A DNA stretch of 64,000 nt from positions 186,001-250,000 of the forward strand of contig NZ_KB822577.1 in assembly GCF_000364605.1 (NCBI RefSeq), given 5' to 3'. The stretch comes from Nocardioides sp. Iso805N. Its GTDB lineage: Bacteria > Actinomycetota > Actinomycetes > Propionibacteriales > Nocardioidaceae. Positions 26,875-37,070 of this stretch are shown in pieces (position 1 is the first letter of the stretch; every line of letters starts with the position of its first letter). The notes under the pieces are model-generated. The model did no database searches, was not told where the DNA came from, and saw only the letters and a list, made by a program, of their open reading frames with translations. Both the position numbers and the translations under genes were made by a program.

Positions 26875-28434
26875 GTGACCGACGAGCAGCAGACCACCGC
26901 CCCGGAGCCGGACCTCACCGAGCCCAGCCTCGATGAGCAGCGGATGGTCCGCCGAGCCAAGCGGGAGCGGCTGCTGGAGGAGGGCCGCCAGGCCTACCCG
27001 ACCAACGTCGCGCGCACCCACAGCCTGGCCGAGGTGCGCGAGACGTGGGCGCACCTCGGGGCCGGCGAGGAGACCCAGGACGTCGTCTCGGTCACCGGCC
27101 GGGTGGTCTTCGTGCGCAACACCGGCAAGCTCTGCTTCGCCACTCTCCAGGAAGGCGTCGGCACGCGGCTCCAGGTGATGCTGAGCCTGGCCGAGGTCGG
27201 CGAGGAGTCGCTCGCCGACTGGAAGGCCGTCGTCGACCTGGGCGACCACGTCTCGGTGACCGGCCGGGTGATCTGCTCGCGGCGCGGCGAGCTCTCCGTG
27301 ATGGCGACCGGCTGGGAGATGGCCTCCAAGGCGCTGCGGCCGCTGCCGGTCTTCCACAAGGAGCTCTCCGAGGAGACCCGCGTCCGACAGCGGTACGCCG
27401 ACCTCATCGTGCGTCAGGAGGCGCGCGACATGGTCCGCACCCGCAGCCTGGTCACGCGCGCCGTCCGCCGTACGCTCGAGGACGAGGGCTACCTCGAGAT
27501 CGAGACCCCCATCCTGCAGCTGATCCACGGCGGTGCGATGGCGCGGCCGTTCAAGACGCACATCAACGCCTTCGACCAGGAGATGACCCTGCGCATCGCG
27601 CTGGAGCTCAACCTGAAGAAGGCCGTCGTCGGCGGCGTGGAGAAGGTCTTCGAGATCGGCCGGGTCTTCCGCAACGAGGGCGTGGACTCCACCCACAGCC
27701 CGGAGTTCACCATGGTCGAGGGCTACCAGGCCTACGGCGACCAGTTCACCATGGCCGAGCTGATGCGCGAGATGTACCTCAACGCCGCCGACCTGATCGG
27801 CTCTCGCCAGATCGTCCACCGGCAGGGCCACGAGCCAGGATCGGAGCTCGAGCCCCTCGAGACGATCATCGACCTCGGCGGCGAGTGGCGCTGGCTGCCC
27901 GTCTACCAGGGCGTCTCCGAGGCGGTCGGCCGGGAGATCACGCCCGACACCCCGCTGGAGACCCTCGTCGCACTGGCTGCCGAGCACGAGGTCGAGATCG
28001 ACAAGGCCTGGTCCGCCGGCAAGGTCGTGATGGAGCTGTGCGGCGAGCTCGTCGAGCCCGGCCTGCTCCAGCCGACCTTCCTGTGCGACTTCCCTGCGGA
28101 GGCGCAGCCGCTGGCCCGGCTCAACTCCGCCGAGCCGCGCCAGGTGCTCGCCTGGGACCTCATCATCGGCGGTGTCGAGCGCGGGACCGCGTTCACCGAG
28201 CTGATCGACCCGGTCGTGCAGCGCGAGGTCCTCACCGCACAGTCGCTCAAGGCCGCCGGCGGCGACCCCGAGGCGATGCAGCTCGACGAGGACTTCCTCC
28301 GTGCGCTCGAGTACGGCGCCCCGCCGATGGGCGGCTTCGGCCTCGGCCTGGACCGGATGATCATGCTCTTCACCGGCTCCGGCATCCGCGAGACGATCCT
28401 CTTCCCGCTGCTCAAGCCGGAGGCGCACGCCTGA
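26875..28434 (+). CDS. lysS: Lysyl-tRNA synthetase, class II
   Basis: 519 residues. The N-terminal OB-fold anticodon domain (about 60-165) precedes the class II catalytic core: motif 1 near EDEGYLEIETPILQ, motif 2 FEIGRVFRNEGVDSTHSPEF, motif 3 GGFGLGLDRMIMLFTG. A short acidic N-terminal tail comes first. It charges tRNA-Lys in the cytoplasm. There is no LysX-type membrane domain. GTG 26875 is placed seven bases after TAGCCT, suggesting leaderless expression; a much longer upstream reading frame exists but is an artefact of high GC. The following regulator gene starts 23 bases after the stop. Confidence 0.96.
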   Translation: MTDEQQTTAPEPDLTEPSLDEQRMVRRAKRERLLEEGRQAYPTNVARTHSLAEVRETWAHLGAGEETQDVVSVTGRVVFVRNTGKLCFATLQEGVGTRLQVMLSLAEVGEESLADWKAVVDLGDHVSVTGRVICSRRGELSVMATGWEMASKALRPLPVFHKELSEETRVRQRYADLIVRQEARDMVRTRSLVTRAVRRTLEDEGYLEIETPILQLIHGGAMARPFKTHINAFDQEMTLRIALELNLKKAVVGGVEKVFEIGRVFRNEGVDSTHSPEFTMVEGYQAYGDQFTMAELMREMYLNAADLIGSRQIVHRQGHEPGSELEPLETIIDLGGEWRWLPVYQGVSEAVGREITPDTPLETLVALAAEHEVEIDKAWSAGKVVMELCGELVEPGLLQPTFLCDFPAEAQPLARLNSAEPRQVLAWDLIIGGVERGTAFTELIDPVVQREVLTAQSLKAAGGDPEAMQLDEDFLRALEYGAPPMGGFGLGLDRMIMLFTGSGIRETILFPLLKPEAHA

Positions 28435-28443
28435 GCCCGGCAC

Positions 28444-28449
28444 TAGGGT
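28444..28449 (+). promoter_or_regulatory. -10 element of the TrmB/LuxR-type regulator
   Basis: TAGGGT ends seven bases before ATG 28457. The GTG that overlaps this element (28448) is therefore unlikely to be the start. Confidence 0.65.
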
Positions 28450-28456
28450 GGCGGGC

Positions 28457-29452
28457 ATGGACACCCTGGGTGCCGAGAAGCTCATGACCGCTCTCGGCTT
28501 CCCGCCTGAGGTCGCCCGGCTCTACGACCGCCTGCAGGCACTGTCGGGCAGGCCGTGGGGGGAGGTCGCCGAGAATCTGGGCCTGACCCGCGACGAGCTC
28601 GGGGTGATCGCCGCGGACCTGGTGGAGGCGGAGATCGTCGAGCTGCGTCCCGACGCTGTTCAGGTGCTCGGCCCGGCGCTCGCGCTGTCCCGGATGATCG
28701 AGACGGCCGCCGATCGGGCCCGTCGGGCCCACGAGCAGCTGCTCAACATCAGCCGGGCGGTTCCGCACATCGCCGCCCGCGCCGCGAGCCTCTCCGACGT
28801 GGACCTGGAGGAGTCCGGTCAGCCGATCGACGGCGAGATCTACACCGGCCGCTATTTCCCGGAGAGTCTGAGCAGCCTCGTACGGCGAACCACCGGCGAC
28901 CTGGCCTGGCTGCGACCGGACCAGTGGACGTTCCCGTGGGAGCCGGACATGAACCAGCTGGTCGCCGACGCGGTGGCCAGCGGGCGGCGGGCGCGCGCCA
29001 TCTACCCGGTGCGAGCGCTGGCCGAGGTCCCCGCCGTACTCGAGGCGCGGGTCGAGATCGGCGAGGACGTCCGGGTGCTGCCGATCATCCCGACCCGCCT
29101 GCTGGTCATCGGCACGACCCACGCGATCCTGCCCGAGCCGCTCGGCAAGATCACCACGCCCCGCATGATGGTGCGGCAGCGAGGACTGGTCGAGGCGCTC
29201 GCCCTGCTCTTCGAGGAGCTCTGGGAGCGGGCCTCACCGGTGGTGGAGTACGAGCGGGGCGCGAAGGGTGAGGAGCCCCGCCGTCAGCTCCTGCACCAGC
29301 TCGCCTCAGGCGCCCAGGACGAGCAGATCGCCCGCCGGCTGGGGCTGAGCCTGCGCACCGTCCGTCGTCGGGTCGCGGAGGTGATGGCCGAGCTGGGTGT
29401 CGACTCGCGCTTCCAGGCGGGTGTCGAGGCGTGCCGTCGCGGCTGGTTGTGA
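28457..29452 (+). CDS. Transcriptional regulator, TrmB-like N-terminus and LuxR-type C-terminal HTH
   Basis: 331 residues. The N-terminal part (about 1-75) is a winged-helix-like module (ALGFPPEVARLYDRLQALSG, then VAENLGLTRDELGVIAADLV) as in TrmB-like regulators. The middle (about 100-250) resembles the phospholipase-D-like sensor fold of that group. The last 65 residues form a GerE/LuxR-type HTH (LLHQLASGAQDEQIARRLGL, SLRTVRRRVAEVMAELGVDS). Such fusions are common in actinobacteria and are orphan regulators; target and signal are unknown. ATG 28457 has a TAGGGT -10 seven bases upstream. Confidence 0.82.
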   Translation: MDTLGAEKLMTALGFPPEVARLYDRLQALSGRPWGEVAENLGLTRDELGVIAADLVEAEIVELRPDAVQVLGPALALSRMIETAADRARRAHEQLLNISRAVPHIAARAASLSDVDLEESGQPIDGEIYTGRYFPESLSSLVRRTTGDLAWLRPDQWTFPWEPDMNQLVADAVASGRRARAIYPVRALAEVPAVLEARVEIGEDVRVLPIIPTRLLVIGTTHAILPEPLGKITTPRMMVRQRGLVEALALLFEELWERASPVVEYERGAKGEEPRRQLLHQLASGAQDEQIARRLGLSLRTVRRRVAEVMAELGVDSRFQAGVEACRRGWL

Positions 29453-29479
29453 GACGGGTCCGAGGCGCCGGGTCGCTCC

Positions 29480-30118
29480 TCAGCTGGGTTGGTAGCTCGC
29501 TGCCATCGCGTCGATCAGCCGGCGCCGCTCGCTGGCCTTGACCAGCGGCTTCTCGAACTCGAAGTCGAGGACGACGTCGCGGCCGTTGTGGATCGAGCCG
29601 TACTCCTCGTAGAGAAGAACGTCGTTGGTGTCGTCGACCAGGTGGTAGAACAGCACGCCGCCGAGGGTCACGTTGGGGCGACGGGTCCAGGTCAGTCCCT
29701 TGTCCTGGTGCACCACCTTGACCACGGCGTCGAGCGCGGCCGGGGTCGGGCTGGCGGAGGTGCCGAAGACGTGGTCGTCGAGGTCGGCGTAGATCACCTG
29801 ACCGCCCTTGCGGACCGGACCCGTCAACACAAGCTGCCAGGCCGCGTCGCCCGGCTTGAGGGTCCATCCGGCCGGCGCACGGACGGTGCCGGCGTCGAGC
29901 GTGGCGACAGGGCCCGTCAGGCCGGACTGAGAAGGGGAGGGGCTGGACGCGGCCTCAGACGGTGTCGCGGCCGCGCTCCCGGGGGTTGAGGCAGCGCCGG
30001 AGGGCCTCGGGCCGGATGCGGCGTCGTCGCTCCCGCTCCCGCTCCCGCAGCCGCTGAGCGCGGCGAGCGAGGCGACGGCCAGCGCCGCGACGGTCGTCAC
30101 CTTGACCCGACGGGACAC
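29480..30118 (-). CDS. Predicted lipoprotein
   Basis: 212 residues. The N-terminal signal (VSRRVKVTTVAALAVASLAA) leads to a lipobox LSGC at about 22-25, so the mature protein begins with a lipidated Cys and is anchored outside the membrane. A Ser/Pro/Ala-rich linker (about 26-70) is followed by a folded domain (about 75-212) that resembles small actinobacterial DUF-type lipoprotein domains (APAGWTLKPGD, VLFYHLVDDTNDVLLYEEYG). No catalytic motif is visible. GTG 30118 has a GGAGG site upstream. The function is unknown. Confidence 0.82.
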   Translation of the reverse strand: MSRRVKVTTVAALAVASLAALSGCGSGSGSDDAASGPRPSGAASTPGSAAATPSEAASSPSPSQSGLTGPVATLDAGTVRAPAGWTLKPGDAAWQLVLTGPVRKGGQVIYADLDDHVFGTSASPTPAALDAVVKVVHQDKGLTWTRRPNVTLGGVLFYHLVDDTNDVLLYEEYGSIHNGRDVVLDFEFEKPLVKASERRRLIDAMAASYQPS

Positions 30119-30233
30119 CCGAGTACCTCCTGGTCGACAGGGCGGCAGACTAGCCGATCCGATCCGATGTTTTGGCGCGGCCTGAGCAGGGAATGTGGGT
30201 CGCGGTAGGACGTGACGGATCTTGGGGTTGACC

Positions 30234-30731
30234 ATGTTGCCTGACTTGTTGCTTGACGGCGGTGCCACCGCCAAGACGCTCAGCATCCTGATGGACGAGG
30301 ACACCATCGGCGAGCTGCGCAAGCTCCTGACCGGGCACCACTCGGAGGTCCTGGACCAGAAGGTGACGCCCGTCGGGCACGGTGACTTCGGCGCCAGCGC
30401 TCCGGGTGCGAGCCTGGGCGCCGATGCCGACCTGGCCCATCAGCACGTCGTCGCGGTGCTCAAGGAGATGGCCGAGGGGCTGGCGGGCTTCGCGAGCGCC
30501 CTGGACAAGGCTTCCGCACATCTCGCCGACGTGGACGAGGACAGTGCCGTGACCACCACCCAGATCGATTCGTCGCTGGACCGGGTGGACACCACGTTCG
30601 ACGGCGCAGACACCCACGGCACGACCGTCAGCCAGTCCACCGTCGGTGGCCAGCAGCCGACGACCACGGCGCCGGCCTCGACCGGCGGGTCCACCGCCAC
30701 GTCGGGCGGACCCATGGGAGGTGCCCAGTGA
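30234..30731 (+). CDS. Small helical protein, likely partner in a type VII-like secreted pair
   Basis: 165 residues, no signal peptide. Helices about 1-40 and 60-120 (LAHQHVVAVLKEMAEGLAGF, then ALDKASAHLADVD) flank a Gly/Ala/Ser loop (FGASAPGASLGADADLAHQH), as in PE/EspC-type or DUF-type ESX-associated proteins. The C-terminal third is Thr/Gly/Ser-rich and unfolded. A WxG motif is not present. The start is ATG 30234; a TTG at 30222 is possible. The stop overlaps the GTG of the next gene (GTGA). Type VII association rests on size, layout and partner, not on a diagnostic motif. Confidence 0.6.
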   Translation: MLPDLLLDGGATAKTLSILMDEDTIGELRKLLTGHHSEVLDQKVTPVGHGDFGASAPGASLGADADLAHQHVVAVLKEMAEGLAGFASALDKASAHLADVDEDSAVTTTQIDSSLDRVDTTFDGADTHGTTVSQSTVGGQQPTTTAPASTGGSTATSGGPMGGAQ

Positions 30732-32041
30732 GCGAGCTGAAGGGACCGAACCGTGCCCTCCTCGACACCTACCTCGAGGGCACCCACGCGACCGTGTCGA
30801 CGATCGCGGACGCATCTGCCGACTGGCACAGCAGCGCAGCGCTGCTGCGGACCATCGCTCACTCGTTGACGTTGCACACCACGACGCTCGACTCGGCTTT
30901 CGGGGCCGACAGCGAGGTCACGGCGGCCGCCACCGCAGCGTTCCAGAAGGCCGCGGACACGATGACCTCGCGTGCCGATCAGCTCGAGGCCGGCAGCCAG
31001 CAGCTCACGACGGTGCACGCCCAGCTGATCGTCGCGCAGAGCGAGCAGCAGCGACTGACCCCGCCCGCGGATGCCGGCACCGCGCCGACCGTCACGGACC
31101 CGAGCGACCCGGCACAGAAGAAGAAGTACAACGCTTGGAAGGCCAAGTCGGACGCTGCTGGCAAGGCCTACAACGACAACGAAACGGCCGCGGCAGCCCA
31201 GATCCGGGCCCTCGACACTGCCTTCGACGATGCTGCGCTGACGATGCGGGAGATCCACGGAGAGACGCCGGCGCCGTCGCCCGGCGGGGCCGGGTCGGGC
31301 ACGCCGTCGGGCACAACCGGCGGTAGCCGGACGAGCGGTCGCAAGAGCGCGATCAAGGATCCGACGGCGTTCGTTGCGACCCCCACCGTCGGATCCACCG
31401 ACCCAGGGACGACGCATCACCCGGGCACGACGGCCACCATCCCGCCGGGGACCACCCCCAGCACCAGCACCGGCGGCGATCACGGCGGTCTGCTGCAGGG
31501 CGGCGGGACGCCGATGCCGACCGCGCCGACCGCGCCGACCTCGCCGGTCACGCCCAGCGTGCCGGTCGCCTCTTCGGCTGGCCTGAGCGGTGGCCTGAGC
31601 GCCGGCGGGGTCGCTGGCGGGGTCGCTGGTGGGGTCGGCGGCGCGGGTGTCCTCGGCGCAGGTGCGCTGGGCGGTCTGGGCGGCTCCGGCGCGGGTGGTG
31701 CCGGCGCCGGATCGCTGCCCGCCCTGCGGTTCGAGTCCGGCCAGACGATCGGTGGTTCGGCCGTGGGTCGAGTGGCCGGGGGTGCGCTGGGCGCCGAGGA
31801 GCAGGCGGCTGCCGGTCGGCCCACGGTCGCCGCAGGTGGGGGTGCCGGATCGGGCGCGCGTGGAGCGGGCGGCCGCCGGGTCGCGGCCGGGGGCAGCCGG
31901 GGTGGCAGCCGCGGCGCGGGCGCGTCGGCCGGTGGTCGCGGGCGCGACCGCAAGCGCGGCGAGCAGACCGCTGATGACCTGTGGGACGACGGCAGCGACT
32001 GGCTCGACGACGAGGGCGCAGGCCCTACCGTGATGCGCTGA
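30728..32041 (+). CDS. PPE-like large protein with Gly-rich tail and acidic C-terminal motif; candidate type VII substrate
   Basis: 437 residues. Residues 1-165 are helical (HSSAALLRTIAHSLTLHTTT, AATAAFQKAADTMTSRADQL, then a central Lys-rich YNAWKAKSDAAGKAYNDNE helix). There is a long Pro/Thr/Gly-rich part (about 170-300), then Gly/Ala-rich repeats (GGVAGGVAGGVGGAGVLGAG) and an Arg/Gly patch. The last residues, DDLWDDGSDWLDDEGAGPTV, resemble the acidic W..DDE..P C-termini of actinobacterial ESX/WXG-related proteins. YNDNE fits the YxxxD/E secretion motif, though not in its usual place. No signal peptide. GTG 30728 is coupled to the previous gene. Candidate substrate; the machinery genes are not in the window. 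Confidence 0.6.
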   Translation: MSELKGPNRALLDTYLEGTHATVSTIADASADWHSSAALLRTIAHSLTLHTTTLDSAFGADSEVTAAATAAFQKAADTMTSRADQLEAGSQQLTTVHAQLIVAQSEQQRLTPPADAGTAPTVTDPSDPAQKKKYNAWKAKSDAAGKAYNDNETAAAAQIRALDTAFDDAALTMREIHGETPAPSPGGAGSGTPSGTTGGSRTSGRKSAIKDPTAFVATPTVGSTDPGTTHHPGTTATIPPGTTPSTSTGGDHGGLLQGGGTPMPTAPTAPTSPVTPSVPVASSAGLSGGLSAGGVAGGVAGGVGGAGVLGAGALGGLGGSGAGGAGAGSLPALRFESGQTIGGSAVGRVAGGALGAEEQAAAGRPTVAAGGGAGSGARGAGGRRVAAGGSRGGSRGAGASAGGRGRDRKRGEQTADDLWDDGSDWLDDEGAGPTVMR

Positions 32042-32102
32042 GCGGGGTCCCGGCGATCGAGCGAAGAGGGGCGTTCACCGCCCGCTTTGGTAACGTACGG
32101 TT

Positions 32103-32148
32103 GCAAGAGCCCCCGGCCTGACCCTCGGTCTTGCGCGGGGCTCCTTGC
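32103..32148 (+). promoter_or_regulatory. Structured 5' leader of purA
   Basis: GCAAGAGCCCC (32103-32113) pairs with GGGGCTCCTTGC (32137-32148) with one bulge. Two further small hairpins follow at about 32181-32195 (CCGCCC-GCG-GGGCGG) and 32193-32207. The whole 184-base region before purA is non-coding. The first hairpin has no U-run. Attenuation or mRNA stability control of purA is possible; I recognise no known riboswitch. Confidence 0.4.
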
Positions 32149-32222
32149 TGATCGGACCCAATCCAGGTGCGTTGAGCAGCCGCCCGCGGGGCGGAGGGAC
32201 TCCGTCCGTCGTGAAGGAGTAG

Positions 32223-33530
<1,308 letters not shown>

Positions 33531-33551
33531 GCTGAGCTGAGTGTGACGCTG

Positions 33552-33587
33552 CCCGGCCGCGCGGCGCATGACGTACTCGCGGCCGGG
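33552..33587 (+). terminator. Hairpin after purA
   Basis: CCCGGCCGCG (33552-33561) and CGCGGCCGGG (33578-33587), 16-base loop, no U-run. Confidence 0.65.
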
Positions 33588-33621
33588 TACAGCGTTCCAC
33601 CATGGGGGAGAAGGGAGCCGC

Positions 33622-35547
33622 ATGCCCAAGCCGACCTTGGTCCTCGTCGACGACTCGGACGAGGTACGTGCGCTGGTCCGTACCCGGCTGCAGCTCTCCG
33701 GACAGTTCGAGATCGTCGGTGAAGGGCGTGACGGTGCCGAGGCGATCGGTCTGGCGTATCGGCACGAGCCTGATCTGCTGCTGATGGACACCTCGATGCC
33801 CACCATGGACGGGCTCGAGGCACTCCCCGCCGTACTGACCCTGGCGCCGGACACGAAGGTGGTCATCTTCACCGGCTTCGAGGAGCGCGGCCTGGCCGAC
33901 GCTGCCCGCGAGCTGGGTGCCGTGGACTTCATCGAGAAGTCGATCCGCATCGACGAGTTGGCCGATCGCCTTCTGACCTTGCTCGGCACCCGGCCGGCGA
34001 CGCCACCGCCCCCGGGACGCAATCGGCTGCGCGTGGTCGGGCAGAGTGACGGCGAGGAGAGCGACTCGGTCGAGCAGACGGTGCTCGACGAGCATCTCGA
34101 GCGCTTCCGCGAGGTCTTCGAGCGCGCCGCCATCGGCATGGCCACCCTCACCCTCAACGGCAGCGTGGTGCGCGCGAACGCGGCGCTCGCAGAGTTGATG
34201 CGATGCCAGCCCGTCGACCTGGTCGGCGTGGACTACGGCCAGCTCACCGGCGGCCAGGGCGACGCCCTCGACGCCGGCCTGGAGGCGATCAGCCTGCGGG
34301 GCGAGTCGATGGTCACCTTCGAGCACCGACTGCCCGATGCCATCGACCAGACGGTGCGGGTGACCTTGGCGCCGATCCGCGACTCCAAGGGCCAAGCCCT
34401 CTACGTGTTCGCCCAGGTGCAGGACATCAGCGCCCAGCTGCAGGCGGAGGACGACCTGCGGCGCAACGAGGAACTGTTCCGGATGCTCGTCACGGCCGTG
34501 CGCGACTATGCGATCTACATGCTCGACCCGCAGGGCAACGTGGCGAGCTGGAACATCGGCGCACAGCGGATCAAGGGCTACAGCGCCGAGGAGGTCATCG
34601 GGCAGAACTTCCGGCTCTTCTACCCCGACCAGGAGCAGGACGCCCGCCACCCCGAGCACAACCTCGCGCTCGCGTTGCAGAACGGCGCCTTCGCCGAGGA
34701 GGGCTGGCGGGTGCGCAAGGACGGCAGCCAGTTCTGGGCCAGCGTCGTGATCACTGCGGTCTATGGCGAGGACGGCGAGCACATCGGTTTCGCCAAGGTC
34801 ACCCGCGACCAGACCGAGCAGCGGCTCTACGCCGACCAGCACCAGACCGCCACCGAGCAGCAGACCCACCTCCTGGCGGTGACCGCGCACGAGCTGCGTA
34901 CGCCGACCGCTGTGATCGAGGGGTCGGCCTCGTTGCTGCAGGAGCAGTGGCAGCGGCTCAGCCAGGCGGATCGGACGCAGCTGCTGTCGGGGATCAGCAC
35001 CAGCGCCCACCGGCTGCAGCGCCTGGTCACCGACCTCGCGACCGCCTCGCGGCTGCAGAACGACGCCCTGGTGCTGCGACCCGAGGAGGTCACGCTCGGT
35101 GCCCTGCTGACCGCGTCCATCGAGCGCACGCGCGCGGCCAACAACGGCGCCCAGATCCAGCTGGAACTGATCGAGGACGTCTCCTTCGTCGCCGACGCCG
35201 GTCGGCTCGCGCAGGCCGTGGACAACCTGCTCGACAACGCCATCCGGCACGGCCGGGCACCGGTCACGGTGGCAGGGCGGCCGACGGTGTCGGGCGTGGA
35301 GATCCGCATCTGCGACACCGGGCCGGGCGTCCCGAGGGACCTCGTGCCGCAGCTCTTCGACCGCTTCGCAGTCGCAGGTCGCACCGGAGGCACCGGGCTC
35401 GGGCTCTACCTCGTGCGCGAGATCGCGCGAGGACACGGCGGCGAGGTGACCTATGAGGCCCCCAGCGCACAAGGCCCGTCGGCCTTCGTGCTGCGCGTGC
35501 CCTTCGAGCCGATCGAGGCCAGCCTGCGGATCGCCGCGGTGCGCTGA
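33622..35547 (+). CDS. Sensor kinase with N-terminal receiver, two PAS domains and HisKA-HATPase
   Basis: 641 residues in an unusual order. A receiver domain comes first (1-125; phospho-acceptor Asp56 in LLLMDTSMP, Thr in IFTGF, Lys in IEKSI). PAS 1 is at about 160-275 and PAS 2 at about 285-400 (DYAIYMLDPQGNVASWNIGA, YSAEEVIGQNF). The HisKA H-box AVTAHELRTPTAV has His423. The HATPase has N-box NLLDNAIRHG, G1 ICDTGPGVP and G2 GTGLGLYLVREIA. No membrane helix is visible, so it is cytoplasmic. The receiver-first order suggests it is switched on by another kinase, or passes signals back. GGGAGCCGC precedes ATG 33622. It lies alone between purA and purD; no response-regulator gene is adjacent. 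Confidence 0.88.
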   Translation: MPKPTLVLVDDSDEVRALVRTRLQLSGQFEIVGEGRDGAEAIGLAYRHEPDLLLMDTSMPTMDGLEALPAVLTLAPDTKVVIFTGFEERGLADAARELGAVDFIEKSIRIDELADRLLTLLGTRPATPPPPGRNRLRVVGQSDGEESDSVEQTVLDEHLERFREVFERAAIGMATLTLNGSVVRANAALAELMRCQPVDLVGVDYGQLTGGQGDALDAGLEAISLRGESMVTFEHRLPDAIDQTVRVTLAPIRDSKGQALYVFAQVQDISAQLQAEDDLRRNEELFRMLVTAVRDYAIYMLDPQGNVASWNIGAQRIKGYSAEEVIGQNFRLFYPDQEQDARHPEHNLALALQNGAFAEEGWRVRKDGSQFWASVVITAVYGEDGEHIGFAKVTRDQTEQRLYADQHQTATEQQTHLLAVTAHELRTPTAVIEGSASLLQEQWQRLSQADRTQLLSGISTSAHRLQRLVTDLATASRLQNDALVLRPEEVTLGALLTASIERTRAANNGAQIQLELIEDVSFVADAGRLAQAVDNLLDNAIRHGRAPVTVAGRPTVSGVEIRICDTGPGVPRDLVPQLFDRFAVAGRTGGTGLGLYLVREIARGHGGEVTYEAPSAQGPSAFVLRVPFEPIEASLRIAAVR

Positions 35548-35564
35548 TCGCGCCTGCCAGGCGA

Positions 35565-35570
35565 TAGGGT
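35565..35570 (+). promoter_or_regulatory. -10 element of leaderless purD
   Basis: TAGGGT ends eight bases before GTG 35579. Confidence 0.6.
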
Positions 35571-35578
35571 CGACGGCC

Positions 35579-36835
35579 GTGAAGACCCTTGTGATCGGCA
35601 CCGGCGGCCGCGAGCACGCGCTGGCCCTCAAGCTCGCCCAGGACGCCGAGGTGCATGCCGCACCGGGCAACCCCGGTATCGGTCTGATCGCCACGCTCCA
35701 TGACGTCGACGCGATGTCCGGTGAGTCCATCGCGGCGCTGGCGACCGAACTCGGCGCCGGCCTCGTCGTGGTCGGCCCCGAGGCCCCTCTGGTCGCGGGT
35801 GTCGCCGATCTCGTCCGTGCCGCCGGCATCCCGGTCTTCGGGCCTTCGCGGGAGGCGGCGCAGCTCGAGGGCTCGAAGGCGTTCTCGAAGTCGGTGATGG
35901 CCGCAGCGGGAGTCCCGACCGCCGGCTCGCGGGTGTGCCGCACCGCCGAGGAGGTGGCAGCGGCCCTCGACGAGTTCGGTGCGCCGTACGTCGTCAAGGA
36001 CGATGCACTCGCCGCCGGCAAGGGCGTCGTCGTCACGCGTGACCGCGACGAGGCGGCGGCGCATGCTGCGGCCTGCGAGACCGTCGTCATCGAGGAGTTC
36101 CTGGATGGCCCCGAGGTCTCGCTGTTCGCGGTCTGCGACGGCGAGCGCGCCTACGCCCTGCAGCCGGCCCAGGACTTCAAGCGGATCTTCGACGGCGGCC
36201 GCGGCCCGAACACGGGTGGGATGGGCTCCTACACGCCGCTGACCTGGGCTCAGTCCGACCTCGCGGAGGTAGTGATCGCGACGGTCGTCGAGCCGACGCT
36301 TGCCGAGATGCGGCGCCGCGGAGCCCCCTTCGTCGGCTGCCTCTACGTCGGACTCGCGCTCACCGCGAGGGGCCCGAAGGTGATCGAGTTCAACTGCCGC
36401 TTCGGCGACCCCGACATCCAGCCCGTGCTCGCGGTGCTGGACTCCTCGCTCAGCGCGCTGCTGCACGCGGCCGCGACGGGCGCGCTGGACTCGGTGCCGG
36501 CGCCCGTCTTCCGGGACGAGGCGGCGGTCACGGTCGTGCTCGCCTCCGCCGGCTACCCCGAGTCGTCCTCGTCGGGGGACGTCATCAGCGGTGTCGAGGA
36601 CGCCGCGGCCACAGGCGCTGACGTCATACACGCAGGTACGGCGCTGGACGGCGACGGTCGGCTGGTCACCGCGGGCGGGCGTGTCCTCGCCGTACGTGCG
36701 GGTGGGGCTGATGTCGCCGCGGCGCGGGCCAACGCCTATGCCGCGGCCGGGCTGATCAGCTTCGAGGGGATGCAGCGGCGTAGTGACATCGCCGCGGAGC
36801 CGCTCGGCGTGGTCGAGGGTGCTTCGCTGCGCTGA
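35579..36835 (+). CDS. purD: Phosphoribosylamine-glycine ligase (GARS)
   Basis: 418 residues, ATP-grasp fold. The N-terminal domain begins VIGTGGREHALALKLAQ. FGPSREAAQLEGSKAFSK, a typical ATP-grasp entry, lies at about 95-112. GRGPNTGGMGSYTPLTW and IEFNCRFGDPDIQPVL hold catalytic and Mg-binding residues. It makes glycinamide ribonucleotide, step 2 of purine synthesis. The longer upstream frame overlaps the kinase gene and is rejected; GTG 35579 follows a TAGGGT element. A tandem GGGCTC repeat and a strong hairpin lie downstream. Confidence 0.97.
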   Translation: MKTLVIGTGGREHALALKLAQDAEVHAAPGNPGIGLIATLHDVDAMSGESIAALATELGAGLVVVGPEAPLVAGVADLVRAAGIPVFGPSREAAQLEGSKAFSKSVMAAAGVPTAGSRVCRTAEEVAAALDEFGAPYVVKDDALAAGKGVVVTRDRDEAAAHAAACETVVIEEFLDGPEVSLFAVCDGERAYALQPAQDFKRIFDGGRGPNTGGMGSYTPLTWAQSDLAEVVIATVVEPTLAEMRRRGAPFVGCLYVGLALTARGPKVIEFNCRFGDPDIQPVLAVLDSSLSALLHAAATGALDSVPAPVFRDEAAVTVVLASAGYPESSSSGDVISGVEDAAATGADVIHAGTALDGDGRLVTAGGRVLAVRAGGADVAAARANAYAAAGLISFEGMQRRSDIAAEPLGVVEGASLR

Positions 36836-36843
36836 TCCGAACC

Positions 36844-36891
36844 CGGGCTCAGGGCTCAGGTGCTCGGGGGCTCGGGGGCTCGCGGGCTCCG
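36844..36891 (+). repeat. Short degenerate GGGCTC tandem repeat
   Basis: Five GGGCTC or near-GGGCTC units follow the purD stop. Low-complexity, possibly slippage-made; no coding potential seen. Confidence 0.6.
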
Positions 36892-36913
36892 GCCACGGGC
36901 CAAGGGCCAGTTC

Positions 36914-36951
36914 GGGCATGGGTAAAGGGGCACGCTCGTGCCCCTATGCCC
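36914..36951 (+). terminator. Strong hairpin downstream of purD
   Basis: AGGGGCAC-GCTC-GTGCCCCT (36926-36945), with an outer GGGCAT / ATGCCC pair (36914-36919 / 36946-36951). Confidence 0.75.
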
Positions 36952-37070
36952 ATGTCGCTCAAGCGATGCCTGCCTGACGCCGGCCAGCGCTCGGGCGCTC
37001 ACCGGGCGGCTTATCCACAGCTCCGAACCGACGGCTAGTGGCGGAGGCGGGTGCGCCGAACGTTCGCCGC

